This document shows, one piece after another, positions 17,766 through 26,714 of a DNA stretch of 64,000 bases. The stretch spans positions 1,426,001 to 1,490,000 of the forward strand of contig NZ_BAABRS010000001.1 of NCBI RefSeq assembly GCF_039545095.1. The letters run 5' to 3'. Within the stretch, counting starts at the first letter, position 1. Each line of letters starts with the position of its first letter. Below the pieces are notes generated by a model, which saw nothing but the letters and a program-made list of their open reading frames with translations, searched no databases and was not told where the DNA came from. Source of the stretch: Fodinibius salicampi. Lineage in GTDB: Bacteria > Bacteroidota > Rhodothermia > Balneolales > Balneolaceae. The position numbers and the translations under genes were made by a program.

Positions 17766-18935
17766 CTATGCCTTTTCAAGCATACTTTTTCCACTAAATT
17801 CGGCTGGTATACCGAAATAACTTGCCACAGTACATGCAACATCACTAAAGGTCTGTCGCGTTCCAAGATTAACTTGTGCGGCTTTTGATCCCGGAAACAG
17901 TAATACCGGCACATATTCCCGGCTATGATCAGTACTGTTTGAAGTAGGATCATTTCCATGATCTGATGTAATGATCAATAAATCATCTTCTTCCAGTTTA
18001 CTTATAATAGCCGGTATCGCCCGATCAATTTCTTGCAGGCATTCGGCATAACCCGAAGGATCCTGCCGATGTCCATACATTTGGTCCGTATCAATCAGGT
18101 TTACAAATACGAAACTATCTGAAACTGCAGACATTAGGCTCAGCAACTGAGAAATCCCTTCTGCATTGTGTTTGGTTCGTCGGAACTGGGTAAAGTATTC
18201 TTCTGCAAAAAGATCTACGACCTTACCAATTGAATAGGTGTTAATTCCTTCTTCTTTCAATCGGCCCAAAAGATTATAATCTGGGGGCGAAATAGAAAAA
18301 TCGTGTCTTTTTTCTGAAATGCGTTCAAAACTACCGGCTTCTCCCTTAAACGGGCGGGCAATAACCCGTCCTACTCCATGATCTTCGGTAAGCACCTGAT
18401 TACGTGCAAACTCACACCAATCGTACAATTCATCAACAGGTGTTACATCCACATGCGCGGCTACCTGGAACACACTATCTGCCGAGGTGTAAACTATGGG
18501 ATACGTTGTATCCAGATGCTCTTCCCCATAATCATTAATAACCTGGGTTCCGGAGTATGGTTTATTAACCAATACTTTTTCCTTGCCAATCCCCCCGCAG
18601 AAAGAATTAATTACTTCCTTGGGAAAACCCTCCGGATACGTTGGGAAAGGTCGGCCCAGCTGAATTCCGGCAAGCTCCCAGTGTCCGGTTGTTGAATCCT
18701 TACCGGCCGATCGTTCCTGCATTTTACCATAGGCACAAATAGGATCTTCGATCATTGGAACCGATGTTAACGGAACGATATTTCCCAACCCCATGCGCTG
18801 CATATTCGGAAGTTTGCAACCTGTTGCCTCACAAAGGTGTCCCAATGTATTTTCTCCTTCATCCCCATAGTCAGCGGCATCTTCCTGTGCACCTACGCCC
18901 AAACCATCAATAACAATTAGATAACAATTACCCAT
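17766..18935 (-). CDS. deoB: Phosphopentomutase
   Basis: A 389-residue alkaline-phosphatase-superfamily enzyme interconverting ribose-1-phosphate (or deoxyribose-1-phosphate) and the 5-phosphate in nucleoside salvage. Metal-site motifs are seen: VIDGLGVGAQEDAADYGDEG at the N-terminus (Asp9 region), SAGKDSTTGHWE with the threonine that is phosphorylated, NLIDTDQMYGHRQD, and ITSDHGNDPTSNSTDHSREY near the end. Length and motif order are those of DeoB. It is the last gene of a minus-strand run pepF, GAF protein, deoB, with 20 bp before it. The cap domain lies in the middle. Confidence 0.95.
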   Translation of the reverse strand: MGNCYLIVIDGLGVGAQEDAADYGDEGENTLGHLCEATGCKLPNMQRMGLGNIVPLTSVPMIEDPICAYGKMQERSAGKDSTTGHWELAGIQLGRPFPTYPEGFPKEVINSFCGGIGKEKVLVNKPYSGTQVINDYGEEHLDTTYPIVYTSADSVFQVAAHVDVTPVDELYDWCEFARNQVLTEDHGVGRVIARPFKGEAGSFERISEKRHDFSISPPDYNLLGRLKEEGINTYSIGKVVDLFAEEYFTQFRRTKHNAEGISQLLSLMSAVSDSFVFVNLIDTDQMYGHRQDPSGYAECLQEIDRAIPAIISKLEEDDLLIITSDHGNDPTSNSTDHSREYVPVLLFPGSKAAQVNLGTRQTFSDVACTVASYFGIPAEFSGKSMLEKA

Positions 18936-18955
18936 AATAAATTACCTTCTTATTT

Positions 18956-20455
18956 TTATTTGGATTTTGTTGCGTCTGACAAGGCAGTTTTAGCATTAGA
19001 CAGTACCTGGTAGGAATCTTCATAATCCCCATTCAGCTCTACGAAGCCTACATTTATGCCTGTCTCTATATGCATCCCGTTTGATAGCTCAAACGAATTG
19101 CTGAATTTATCGCGTAAAGCAGATATCCATTTTTCAAGGGCTTTCTGATCTTTATTTTGAATCAAAAAAGAGTACACATAATCCGAATGGTAACCCAACA
19201 TTCCCGTATAACCGAATTGCCCCGGATTTAAAGCAGTAACAAGGTCGCGTTGCATCTGGTCAAGCTGATCAATACGCATTTTTGTCCTGAGCTTGGGCAA
19301 ATTTGACAGGGTCAAAAGCCCAAACCAAGTATGGAAGTCATTTTGCTCCTCTCCATTATTGCGAAGCTCAATATCCACTGTCTTCTCCCAAAAATCCGGC
19401 ATAAATGCTCCATACTTGTTGGCAAATACCGGAGCATCAATATCAATATTCGGATCGTTTGCAATGATTTGAAGAGCCGCTACCCGAACCAGGTTTATAA
19501 GTTTGTGTTTCGTTGACTCTTTAAATATTAGCGGGTTTTTATCGTAAACTAATACTACCCCCTGCCGACGATCATTCATAAGCATCGGAATGGCAATACT
19601 GGCCCCCTCGGTGTGGGGCTCGCGGGGAGATATGCGTTTGGGACTATTATTAAAGTGAATAGCAAATTCCGGCTCGCCGTTTTCAATAGCTTCACTGGCT
19701 ATGGATCGATCTTCGATACTCATACCAATAGGAAGTGGATCTTGCGCACCATCAGAATTTAGCACATTACACCAGCTTTCCATGCCTCGCGCTATAAATG
19801 AAACTCCGCCTTCATTCAGATATTCCTGGATTATATTTAATAGCCTCTTAACCATTTCTGTACGGTGGCAGCGTACATCCAGTTGGTTAACGGAGTCTTC
19901 ATAATCTATCCATTCGTTTTGCTGCTCGTAAAGATCACTAATCTCCAGATAGGTATTTAAAACATTACGAAGGGCCTCAATATAGGAATGAATAACCTCG
20001 CTTTGATCTTCGGTAAAGACATTATTTTTGGACTCCAATACGGTAATCGCAACGGTCTCACCATTATTCACGAATGGCAACATCGTAACATACCGCACTG
20101 GCACTTCATTATAGTAGTGTTTAAGAGATTCTTCTTTTAGATTATTATTCCCTATTTCAACTGCCTTAGGTTCCGTAATATCTTTGTATTCATTCAGAAA
20201 GTGATCATCGAACTGAAGACGATCTTTAAACATCACATTTTCAAGAGCGGTGGATTTAGTCTCAAGTACAAACTGCCGGCGGGAACGATTTACCCAGTAC
20301 ATATAAACCGTTTCCATCTCGGAAGCACTTCGCAACAGAAAAATTAAGTTTTTTAATACGTGTTTAAACTCACGCAGGGCCTTTTCCTGGCGTTTTTGTC
20401 CCATAATATCTGCATTTGATCGGTCTTTTTTCTGTACGGAAGCATAACTGTCCAT
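18956..20455 (-). CDS. GAF-domain protein with degenerate GGDEF-like C-terminus
   Basis: A 499-residue cytoplasmic protein without membrane segments. Two GAF-like domains are visible (about residues 35-170 and 195-335; for example PVRYVTMLPFVNNGETVAITVLE). The C-terminal 120 residues follow the order of a GGDEF domain, ending GINVGFVELNGDYEDSYQVL and SNAKTALSDATKSK, but the catalytic GG(D/E)EF loop is replaced by GYHSDYVY, so diguanylate cyclase activity is unlikely. It may be a c-di-GMP-independent sensor or scaffold. It lies between pepF (7 bp) and deoB (20 bp) on the same strand, suggesting one operon. The GGDEF relationship is my inference from pattern, not from alignment. Confidence 0.72.
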   Translation of the reverse strand: MDSYASVQKKDRSNADIMGQKRQEKALREFKHVLKNLIFLLRSASEMETVYMYWVNRSRRQFVLETKSTALENVMFKDRLQFDDHFLNEYKDITEPKAVEIGNNNLKEESLKHYYNEVPVRYVTMLPFVNNGETVAITVLESKNNVFTEDQSEVIHSYIEALRNVLNTYLEISDLYEQQNEWIDYEDSVNQLDVRCHRTEMVKRLLNIIQEYLNEGGVSFIARGMESWCNVLNSDGAQDPLPIGMSIEDRSIASEAIENGEPEFAIHFNNSPKRISPREPHTEGASIAIPMLMNDRRQGVVLVYDKNPLIFKESTKHKLINLVRVAALQIIANDPNIDIDAPVFANKYGAFMPDFWEKTVDIELRNNGEEQNDFHTWFGLLTLSNLPKLRTKMRIDQLDQMQRDLVTALNPGQFGYTGMLGYHSDYVYSFLIQNKDQKALEKWISALRDKFSNSFELSNGMHIETGINVGFVELNGDYEDSYQVLSNAKTALSDATKSK

Positions 20456-20462
20456 TATTAAA

Positions 20463-22259
20463 TTACCTTACTTTTTGCGCCAATTCTTCAGCCTGTTCAA
20501 TCATCTGTTCCACGGCAACCAGTCCCTTATTCCAAAAGTCCGGCTGGGTTATATCAAGACCCAGTTTACCCACAATATGTTCCGGCCAATCTGATCCCCC
20601 CGCCCGGAGCATCTCTATATAGCGATCGGAAAAACCGTTCTTTGACTGTCGGTATTCTTCATAAAGGGCCAGAACCAGCAATTCTCCAAAAGCATAGGCA
20701 TAAACGTAGCCGGGCGTATGTAAAAAGTGAGGAATATAGCACCACCAAAGATTATAATTTTCTGTGAGAGTTACAGAATCGCCGTAAATATCGTTCTGGG
20801 TTTTGCGCCACAGCTGAGAAAATTCTTCCGTAGTCAATTCACCTTCCTCGCGGCGTTTGGTATGAATGGCGTGCTCAAACCTGTTCATTGAAATCTGGCG
20901 AAACACGGTTGCAATGGTATCATCAATTTTTCCAATTAACAGCGCCAATTTTTCTTTGGGATCAGCAAGCCGGCTCATCAACCGTTGAAATACCAGCATC
21001 TCCCCAAAAACGGAGGCGGTTTCGGCCGTGGTAAGCGGAGTATTAGCCTGCAACGCTCCCTGCTCGCGGGATAGATACTGATGGACCCCATGGCCCAATT
21101 CATGAGCCAAGGTTTGCACATCGCGTATCTTTCCGTCGTAATTCATAAAAACATACGGATGTACGGAAGGGACGGTACTTGCGGAATAGGCCCCTCCCCT
21201 TTTACCGGGCTTGATAGCGGCATCGATCCATCGCTGTTTGAAAAACTTTCCGGCGATATCTCCCATATCCTGATGAAAGTCTGAATAGGAATCCAACACC
21301 ATATCCTGGGCTTCTTCCCACTCAATCTCCTTTTCGTTTTTTAAGAGCGGAGCATAGCGGTCGTAATCATAAAGCTCTTCGTAATCCAACAGCGAACGCT
21401 TCAGCTCATAGAAACGGTGCACCAAATCATAATTATCTGTTACAGAGTTGACGAGGATTTCCACCGTTTCATCGTCGATCTCGTTGGATAAATTCCGGGA
21501 TGAAATCCAGCTTTCGTACCCCCTCAGCTTGTCGTCGGTATGCTTATCAGCCAGCAAAGTATTAAAGACAAAGGTAAGCGGACGACTTAGTTCCTCGAAT
21601 GTATTGGTAAGGGATTCATGGGCACGTTTTCGAAGGTCCCGGTCCGATTCGTGCAATTTACTTAGCACTTGCTGCTGAGTGAGTTCTTCCCCATCCAGTT
21701 CAAAGCGGGCGGCTCCCATCGTTTCATCAAAAAAGCGATTCCATGCGCTCCGGCCCGTTACTTTTTTGGCGGACAGTACCTGCTCTTCTTTTTCGCTGAG
21801 CACATACTCTTTATAGCGGCGGGAAGTTTCCAGGTAATGCTTATAGTGACTGAGGGTTTTGCTCTCAATAAGTGTTTCCGCCTGCTCATCATCCACATCC
21901 AGCCACTCCACATCAAAAAAGACCAGCTGTTGCTGTATTTCCGAGGATAGCTCATTGGCCTCCTGAACCAGCTTCCCATATTTCGCATTGGAGGTTTCGG
22001 TGGACCAGATCAGCTGGGCATAGGAGCCGATCTTTCCCAGCAGCTCCATAATTTCTTCATAATCCTGCAGCGCTTTTTTCATTTCCTGGGCATCAAAGGA
22101 AGCAACTTCCCCTTTATAGTTCGATGCAAACTGCTTTGCCTGTTCCCGAACCCTTTCTTTATCCTTTTTCAGTGCAGGATCATCCACCGATTCATAAAGA
22201 TCTGAGAGGTCCCACTCAACATATTGCGCACTTGTTTCTTCTGCTTCTTTTGTACTCAT
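20463..22259 (-). CDS. pepF: Oligoendopeptidase F
   Basis: A 598-residue M3-family zinc metallopeptidase. The zinc motif HELGH is seen in TLAHELGHGVHQYLS (about residues 382-396), with the downstream glutamate in TAETASVFGEM and the C-terminal helical segment YIPHFLHTPGYVYAYAFGELL, typical of M3B peptidases. No signal peptide is present, so it acts on short peptides in the cytoplasm. It begins the run pepF, GAF protein, deoB. Length and motif placement are those of full-length PepF. Confidence 0.95.
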   Translation of the reverse strand: MSTKEAEETSAQYVEWDLSDLYESVDDPALKKDKERVREQAKQFASNYKGEVASFDAQEMKKALQDYEEIMELLGKIGSYAQLIWSTETSNAKYGKLVQEANELSSEIQQQLVFFDVEWLDVDDEQAETLIESKTLSHYKHYLETSRRYKEYVLSEKEEQVLSAKKVTGRSAWNRFFDETMGAARFELDGEELTQQQVLSKLHESDRDLRKRAHESLTNTFEELSRPLTFVFNTLLADKHTDDKLRGYESWISSRNLSNEIDDETVEILVNSVTDNYDLVHRFYELKRSLLDYEELYDYDRYAPLLKNEKEIEWEEAQDMVLDSYSDFHQDMGDIAGKFFKQRWIDAAIKPGKRGGAYSASTVPSVHPYVFMNYDGKIRDVQTLAHELGHGVHQYLSREQGALQANTPLTTAETASVFGEMLVFQRLMSRLADPKEKLALLIGKIDDTIATVFRQISMNRFEHAIHTKRREEGELTTEEFSQLWRKTQNDIYGDSVTLTENYNLWWCYIPHFLHTPGYVYAYAFGELLVLALYEEYRQSKNGFSDRYIEMLRAGGSDWPEHIVGKLGLDITQPDFWNKGLVAVEQMIEQAEELAQKVR

Positions 22260-22792
22260 ATAAATAGTTTAATACAGCCTTTTCTTATTCTTTAATATTA
22301 ATGATGCAATCAGCGTAGTATAACAAAATTAATCGGTCCCCAAGCATCGTATCTACCATTACAAATAAACAGATTGCTATACGGCCTATATAATGGTTTT
22401 ATAAGCATTTTTCGTTTAAATCTGTTTAGATTTACGGGGATAGAACGGGGAGATTTTCATCCTTCCCCAAGAGTCGGTCGGACCCCTGAAAATGAAAATT
22501 CCTATGCATTAAAAAACACAGTTTTTAAAACTAACTAATATTCTATTCTAAGCCAATAATATCCCGCCTCTTTTTTAAGAAAAGAACAACAAAATCAACG
22601 CTTTACAAAGCAGCTGATACCTACGAAGGACTAAACCAATCGGCTGCGTTATTTTTCACAGAAATCACACTTTAACTGACCTCGCAACGACCTATATATC
22701 ATCGGGAAAAGGCATAAGACATTGCACTTAAGCGACAAGTCTAGTGATTAAAATTAAAATCTCAACCGCACTCGAGTCCCCTTGAAACGGTT
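22260..22792. other. Gene-free interval upstream of pepF
   Basis: About 530 bp without a credible ORF. I see no repeat or promoter that I can defend. Its distal end contains the inner part of an attC-like half-site on the minus strand (see 22740-22799). Composition becomes AT-rich here and stays so until about 26730. Confidence 0.5.
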
Positions 22793-22799
22793 GTTAGGC
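22740..22799 (-). other. Possible attC-like recombination half-site (minus strand)
   Basis: Read on the minus strand from 22799, GCCTAACAACCG then TTTCAAGGGGACTC matches the left half of integron attC sites: a core RYYYAAC (GCCTAAC), a short spacer, and a CAAG-GGGACT block as in Vibrio repeats. The stop codon of the small membrane protein lies inside the core, as is common in cassettes. I could not find a convincing right half (core GTTRRRY with matching arm) within 150 bp. Confidence 0.4.
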
Positions 22800-22949
22800 G
22801 GACTTTTTAGTATCAGCTTTCCAATTCTTTTTGGCTAATACAATTGCTAGGATGACTCCTACTATGAATCCACCACTCTGATTTCCCAGAGCAGAACCGA
22901 TCGAAACACAAAGTAAAATCACTCCGAGTGCAATTACTATATTTTTCAT
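22794..22949 (-). CDS. Small membrane protein, hypothetical
   Basis: A 51-residue protein starting at the ATG at 22947-22949 (MKNIVIALGVILLC), preceded by a GAGGG ribosome-binding site. The frame continues upstream to 23141 but looks non-coding there. It has two hydrophobic stretches (residues about 3-18 and 26-40, the latter GGFIVGVILAIVLA) and a basic C-terminus. No family is recognised. The stop codon overlaps a GCCTAAC core, so it may be the gene of an inverted integron cassette. Moderate confidence because it is short. Confidence 0.5.
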   Translation of the reverse strand: MKNIVIALGVILLCVSIGSALGNQSGGFIVGVILAIVLAKKNWKADTKKSA

Positions 22950-23243
22950 GATTTTATCCCTCATTATTTTACTAGTACGGCTAATATATAGGCGTGGAAT
23001 CCGGCTCCAGTTCAATTTTCTCATAATATTAGATTTTGTCCAGTTATTTATCGAGAGGCTACTTTCAGTGGATATTATCCGGAATAGTAGATTCCAGATA
23101 ACATATCCCGAAAATCTTTTTTTTAAAAAGAAGCAATACATCTTAGGGAGCAGTTGCTATTTCAACTGGAGTGGATTAACTATTTAATAATTAAAATAGC
23201 ATCGGCAAAGATGCAAAATATCAGGATATGATAAAGAATATTA

Positions 23244-23398
23244 TGTCAACCTGTTATGTCACAAAAAGCGGGTCGCTATGCATGATAATATCCCAACATA
23301 ATACGGTTTTTGTGTTTGAGCGGTATTTTTAGCAAACTATGTCTTTGCACGATAATGTCATTATGCCGTTGGCTTGTTGACATAAGTATAGGTTATAG
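23244..23398 (+). other. Candidate attC site 0 preceding the VIT cassette
   Basis: The right core GTTATAG (23392-23398) continues into GGGC, the same sequence as the right core of attC at 24572. An inner arm TTGTTGACATA (23374-23384) pairs with TATGTCACAA (23255-23264) with one unpaired base, and TGTCAAC at 23244-23250 would be the left core. The left core departs from consensus, so this site is weaker than the next two. Confidence 0.5.
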
Positions 23399-23578
23399 GG
23401 CTAATACAATCTCAAAATATTAAGTATCTTGATCATAAGGTGATGTAGAATCTTTGATATGAACTCCAATTTCTTAATACTTTTTGAAGATCATATTAAT
23501 TAATATGTAAGAAATAAGGACGTACTCAATTTCAGCAATGAGGTGCTTGTGCTGGTCATAATGTCGATCAAGAGACTA

Positions 23579-24289
23579 ATGAAAAAAAAGATAACCATTG
23601 ACAACTATTTAGATAGCCATTATATACACCGAAGTAATTGGTTAAGAGCAGCCGTTCTTGGAGCAAATGACGGTATAATCTCTATTTCAAGCCTTGCTAT
23701 CGGAGTAGCAACGGCCAGCGCAACAAGAGATCCAATTTTATTAGCAACCATGGCAGGTCTCGTTGCGGGAGCATTATCTATGGCCGCCGGAGAATATGTA
23801 TCTGTTAGTTCACAAACTGACATTGAGAAAGCTGATATCAAACGGGAAAAACAAGAACTTGAAGAAATGCCCGAAGCTGAAATAAAAATTTTGGCACAGA
23901 TTTATGAAAGAAGGGGCCTTAAGAAAGAGACTTCATTACAAGTAGCAAAAGAATTAACTGAAGCAGACGCACTTGGGACGCACATTCGTGACGAATTAGG
24001 AATCAATGAAATAAGTCAAGCGAAACCAATTCAAGCAGCCTTAGCATCAGGTGGTGCATTTACAGCTGGTGGGCTTTTACCTTTAATTGTTACACTTTTT
24101 GCACCTGTCTCACAAGTAGAATTTTTCCTATATGGGTTTACTATTTTATCTCTCATTATTCTTGGTGTTGTATCAGCTAAGACTGGTGGTTCAAACATTA
24201 CTAAAGCTGTGATACGGATTGTAATCTGGGGAACCATTGCAATGGGTTTATCCGCATTAGTTGGTTACATTTTTGGTGTCAATGTTTAA
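23579..24289 (+). CDS. VIT1/CCC1-family iron/manganese transporter
   Basis: A membrane protein of 236 residues of the VIT1/CCC1 family (Fe2+/Mn2+ transport). After the basic N-terminus, WLRAAVLGANDGIISISSLAIGV is the conserved first helix (Asp and Asn conserved). It is followed by LVAGALSMAAGEYVSVSSQ (second helix with the MAAGEY motif), a cytoplasmic helical domain rich in Glu (about 75-145) that binds metal in plant VIT1, and three C-terminal helices. I chose ATG 23579 with AAGAGA before it; ATG at 23561 and GTG at 23543 are alternatives. It lies between a candidate attC (23398) and a good attC (24448), so it is probably an integron cassette gene. Direction of metal flow is inferred. Confidence 0.88.
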   Translation: MKKKITIDNYLDSHYIHRSNWLRAAVLGANDGIISISSLAIGVATASATRDPILLATMAGLVAGALSMAAGEYVSVSSQTDIEKADIKREKQELEEMPEAEIKILAQIYERRGLKKETSLQVAKELTEADALGTHIRDELGINEISQAKPIQAALASGGAFTAGGLLPLIVTLFAPVSQVEFFLYGFTILSLIILGVVSAKTGGSNITKAVIRIVIWGTIAMGLSALVGYIFGVNV

Positions 24290-24447
24290 TTTAGCAAGTA
24301 CTGTAGGAATGCAATGCGGGCTAATCTGTTATTATAAATAACATTACTATTTCTAATTTAATCTTTGACGTTAAGCTGACAATTAATTGCACTGGGAAAC
24401 GCATTTGCTTGTCTGTTAAAATAATTTCTGATTCTCTTATATAAAGC

Positions 24448-24581
24448 GCCCTATAACCAGCGCATTAAGGGGACAGGCCTCGCCTGTTCTTGCCAGCTTC
24501 CATTTTTATAGTTACTCTTTCATTTTGTAATTAATTCAACACTCCGGCGCCTGCACCTTATGCGCAAGGTCGTTATAGGGC
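24448..24581 (+). other. Integron attC site 1 (cassette boundary)
   Basis: The outer arms GCCCTATAAC (24448-24457) and GTTATAGGGC (24572-24581) are perfect complements. The inner arms GCGCATTAAGG (24460-24470) and CCTTATGCGC (24556-24565) pair with one extra T on the left, the unpaired base typical of attC. The 21-bp block at 24557-24577 is identical to 25954-25974 in the next site. About 85 bp of loop contains the small hairpin ACAGGC-CTC-GCCTGT. Confidence 0.8.
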
Positions 24582-24636
24582 TTAAATAAAAACATGTGCT
24601 ATTCGATGCAATCGTTAGTACAGAACCTTTGAGAAA

Positions 24637-25824
24637 ATGAAAAAAAGTATTGTTTACCTCTTTTTAATTTTCATGGCATCATGTAACCAACCCGCTAAAT
24701 ATGAGTTGGTTATCGAAAATGTGGGCTTTTTCAACGGAGTAGAAGACAAGGGAATCGTTAATATTGCTATAAACTCCGACACCATTGCTGCAGTTAGTAC
24801 GGAACCGCTGCTTTCAGACTCAACCATAGATGGTGCCGACAAATACCTGATTCCCGGCCTGATAAATAGTCACACTCATATCTGGCGAGCGGAAGACCTA
24901 AAAGCGGGATATGAAGTAGGGATTTTAGCGAATATAGGTACCCATGCCAGTGACGAAAAAAGAGACAGCCTGATTAAGGAAAAAAGTAAAGAGGAAGGAT
25001 ATCCATTCTATTATACATCCGGAATTGCAGCAACAGTACCCGGCGGACATCCAACCCAGGTAAGTCCCAATCCGATTGAAACAATCAATGACACCGTTTC
25101 AGTAAAAGAATTTGTGGACCATCGAATTGCTAATGGCGCCGATTTTATCAAAATAGTGCGGGAAGACCATGATTTTTTCATCTTCCCGGCACAGCCAACT
25201 CTTAGCTATGATCAGATTGAAAAAATCATCGATTATACCCATAGCTTGGGTTACAAAGCCGTAGTTCACATAGGTATGCTGTCAGAAATGGTAAAAATTG
25301 CTGAATTCAAACCCGATGGCTTCGTTCATATGTGGAGTTATAGTGACGAGTCGAAACTTACAGATGAACACCTTTCCAAGATTCAAGAAAGCGGGGCATT
25401 TGTTGTTCCCACAGCAATCCTCATACCCCGAGGATTTGAAAATGCAAAGATACGAGGGGAAAAAGCAGCTGAGTGGGCAAAAGAAAATTTTATTTCCGTA
25501 GAAGAAACATTAGAAGGAATAAGACGCATGCATCAGGCAGGTATAATGATCGTTGCAGGGACAGATGTAGGAGCAACTTCTACCATAAACTGGGACACTG
25601 ATTTGCTGGCAGAATTAGATCTTTACAGTGAAGCGGGCCTTTCAAATCTTGAAGTTTTAAAAACAGCAACGGGGAATGCAGCCAAAGCCTGGGATATACC
25701 TGTGGGAAGGCTTGGCGTAGGAAGTAAAGCGAATATGGTACTCCTTAATGGAAATCCTTTGGAAAACTTAGAAGCTCTTAAGGATATAAATAAAATTTGG
25801 AAAGCGACATTGGCTGAAGATTAA
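24637..25824 (+). CDS. Secreted amidohydrolase lipoprotein
   Basis: A 395-residue amidohydrolase-superfamily (TIM-barrel) protein with a lipoprotein signal (LIFMASC, Cys16), so it should be membrane-anchored on the periplasmic side. Catalytic motifs in order: NSHTHIW (metal His79/His81), FIKIVRED (lysine likely carbamylated), KAVVHIG and FVHMWS (metal histidines), and VAGTDVGAT (catalytic Asp). The closing segment GSKANMVLLNGNPLENL is the beta-sandwich characteristic of imidazolonepropionase-like and prolidase-type relatives. The precise substrate is unknown (dipeptides or cyclic amides are possibilities). It is flanked by two attC sites 56 bp upstream and 24 bp downstream, i.e. a cassette gene of unusually large size. 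Confidence 0.88.
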   Translation: MKKSIVYLFLIFMASCNQPAKYELVIENVGFFNGVEDKGIVNIAINSDTIAAVSTEPLLSDSTIDGADKYLIPGLINSHTHIWRAEDLKAGYEVGILANIGTHASDEKRDSLIKEKSKEEGYPFYYTSGIAATVPGGHPTQVSPNPIETINDTVSVKEFVDHRIANGADFIKIVREDHDFFIFPAQPTLSYDQIEKIIDYTHSLGYKAVVHIGMLSEMVKIAEFKPDGFVHMWSYSDESKLTDEHLSKIQESGAFVVPTAILIPRGFENAKIRGEKAAEWAKENFISVEETLEGIRRMHQAGIMIVAGTDVGATSTINWDTDLLAELDLYSEAGLSNLEVLKTATGNAAKAWDIPVGRLGVGSKANMVLLNGNPLENLEALKDINKIWKATLAED

Positions 25825-25847
25825 TTTGTAACGAAGGAAGAGCCCAA

Positions 25848-25975
25848 GCCCTATAACAACGGCATTAAGCGGATTTGGTACAAACTTGGTTTTGGCATTC
25901 TCAATTGCAATTACAGTTTTGTCTGTTAAATTGAGTACATAATCTCCAAACCGCTTATGCGCAAGGTCGTTATAC
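25848..25975 (+). other. Integron attC site 2 (cassette boundary)
   Basis: The left core GCCCTATAAC (25848-25857) continues the preceding cassette; the right core GTTATAC is at 25969-25975. The inner arms GGCATTAAGCGG (25861-25872) and CCGCTTATGCGC (25951-25962) pair with an extra base on the left. The right tail after the core (CCAGCAC) pairs with GTGCTGG at 26715, as expected because the right core belongs to the next cassette. Confidence 0.8.
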
Positions 25976-26078
25976 CCAGCACTCAACTTTCAATTCTTGA
26001 TAAGCTTAATAAAAGACTTTCTGCTTTTTGGCGTTGTTTTGTTACTTTTAAGCAGTAGTTGATTTAAAAAATACCGAC

Positions 26079-26312
26079 ATGAGTAAGAAGCCAGTTTTAG
26101 ACAAATTTGAGAAGCTTCCCCCTGAAGCTAAAAAAGAAGCAAGCGACTTTGTTCAGTTCTTATATGAACGGTATGTCAAATCCACTCCTAAAAAGACAAA
26201 AAAGCCTATCTCAGAAAGTTCTTTTGTTGGAATGTGGAAAGATCGTTCTGATTTAAACGATAGTTCCGCTTGGGTAAAAAAACAGCGCCAAACCCAGTGG
26301 ACAAAACGCTAA
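26079..26312 (+). CDS. DUF2281-type antitoxin of a VapC toxin
   Basis: A 77-residue basic protein whose N-terminus (LDKFEKLPPEAKKEASDFVQFL) fits the DUF2281 antitoxin family, short helical proteins that neutralise an adjacent PIN-domain RNase. The C-terminus (SSFVGMWKDRSDLNDSSAWV) resembles the toxin-binding tail of these antitoxins, where a tryptophan/arginine motif fills the PIN active site. Three bases separate it from the toxin gene, so translation is coupled. The pair fills the cassette between attC 2 and the core-like sequence at 26715. Confidence 0.82.
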   Translation: MSKKPVLDKFEKLPPEAKKEASDFVQFLYERYVKSTPKKTKKPISESSFVGMWKDRSDLNDSSAWVKKQRQTQWTKR

Positions 26313-26315
26313 ATT

Positions 26316-26714
26316 ATGGCGGACCAGTTTATTCTTGTCGATACAGATATTCTTATTGATGTCAGTCGTGGCATTACGCAAGCTATTAACACACTTGAAG
26401 AACTCCAACAAGACTATGTTCTCTCAATAAGTGTCGTAACACAAATGGAATTGATGGTTGGTTGTGAAAATAAGAAGGAGTTTAAACAACTGGAAAACTT
26501 CCTAAATCGATTCGAGATTATTCAACTCTCTAAGAGTATTTCAACAAAAGCTGTTGAACACTTCAAAGAATACCGCCTTAGTCATGGTGTTCTAATTGCA
26601 GACATGCTTATTGCGTCCACCGCCATAGCTCATGAAATAGAGTTGATTTCCAAGAATCAGAAAGACTATTCATTTATCGCAGATTTAGAGCTTAAAAAAT
26701 ATATTGCAGAATAG
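26316..26714 (+). CDS. vapC: PIN-domain ribonuclease toxin (VapC-like)
   Basis: A 132-residue PIN-domain protein. The metal-binding acidic residues expected for VapC are present: Asp9 in LVDTDILID, a glutamate in TQMELMVG (about residue 43), and an aspartate in GVLIADMLIASTA (about residue 97). It is probably an Mg2+-dependent RNase held in check by the upstream antitoxin. Toxin-antitoxin cassettes are known to stabilise integron arrays, which fits its position at the end of this array. The RNA target cannot be inferred. Confidence 0.88.
   Translation: MADQFILVDTDILIDVSRGITQAINTLEELQQDYVLSISVVTQMELMVGCENKKEFKQLENFLNRFEIIQLSKSISTKAVEHFKEYRLSHGVLIADMLIASTAIAHEIELISKNQKDYSFIADLELKKYIAE

Noticed and set aside
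23142-23243. Integrase gene beside the cassette array
   Set aside because: No tyrosine recombinase is encoded anywhere in the window; the only recombinase-type gene is the RAYT at 9415.
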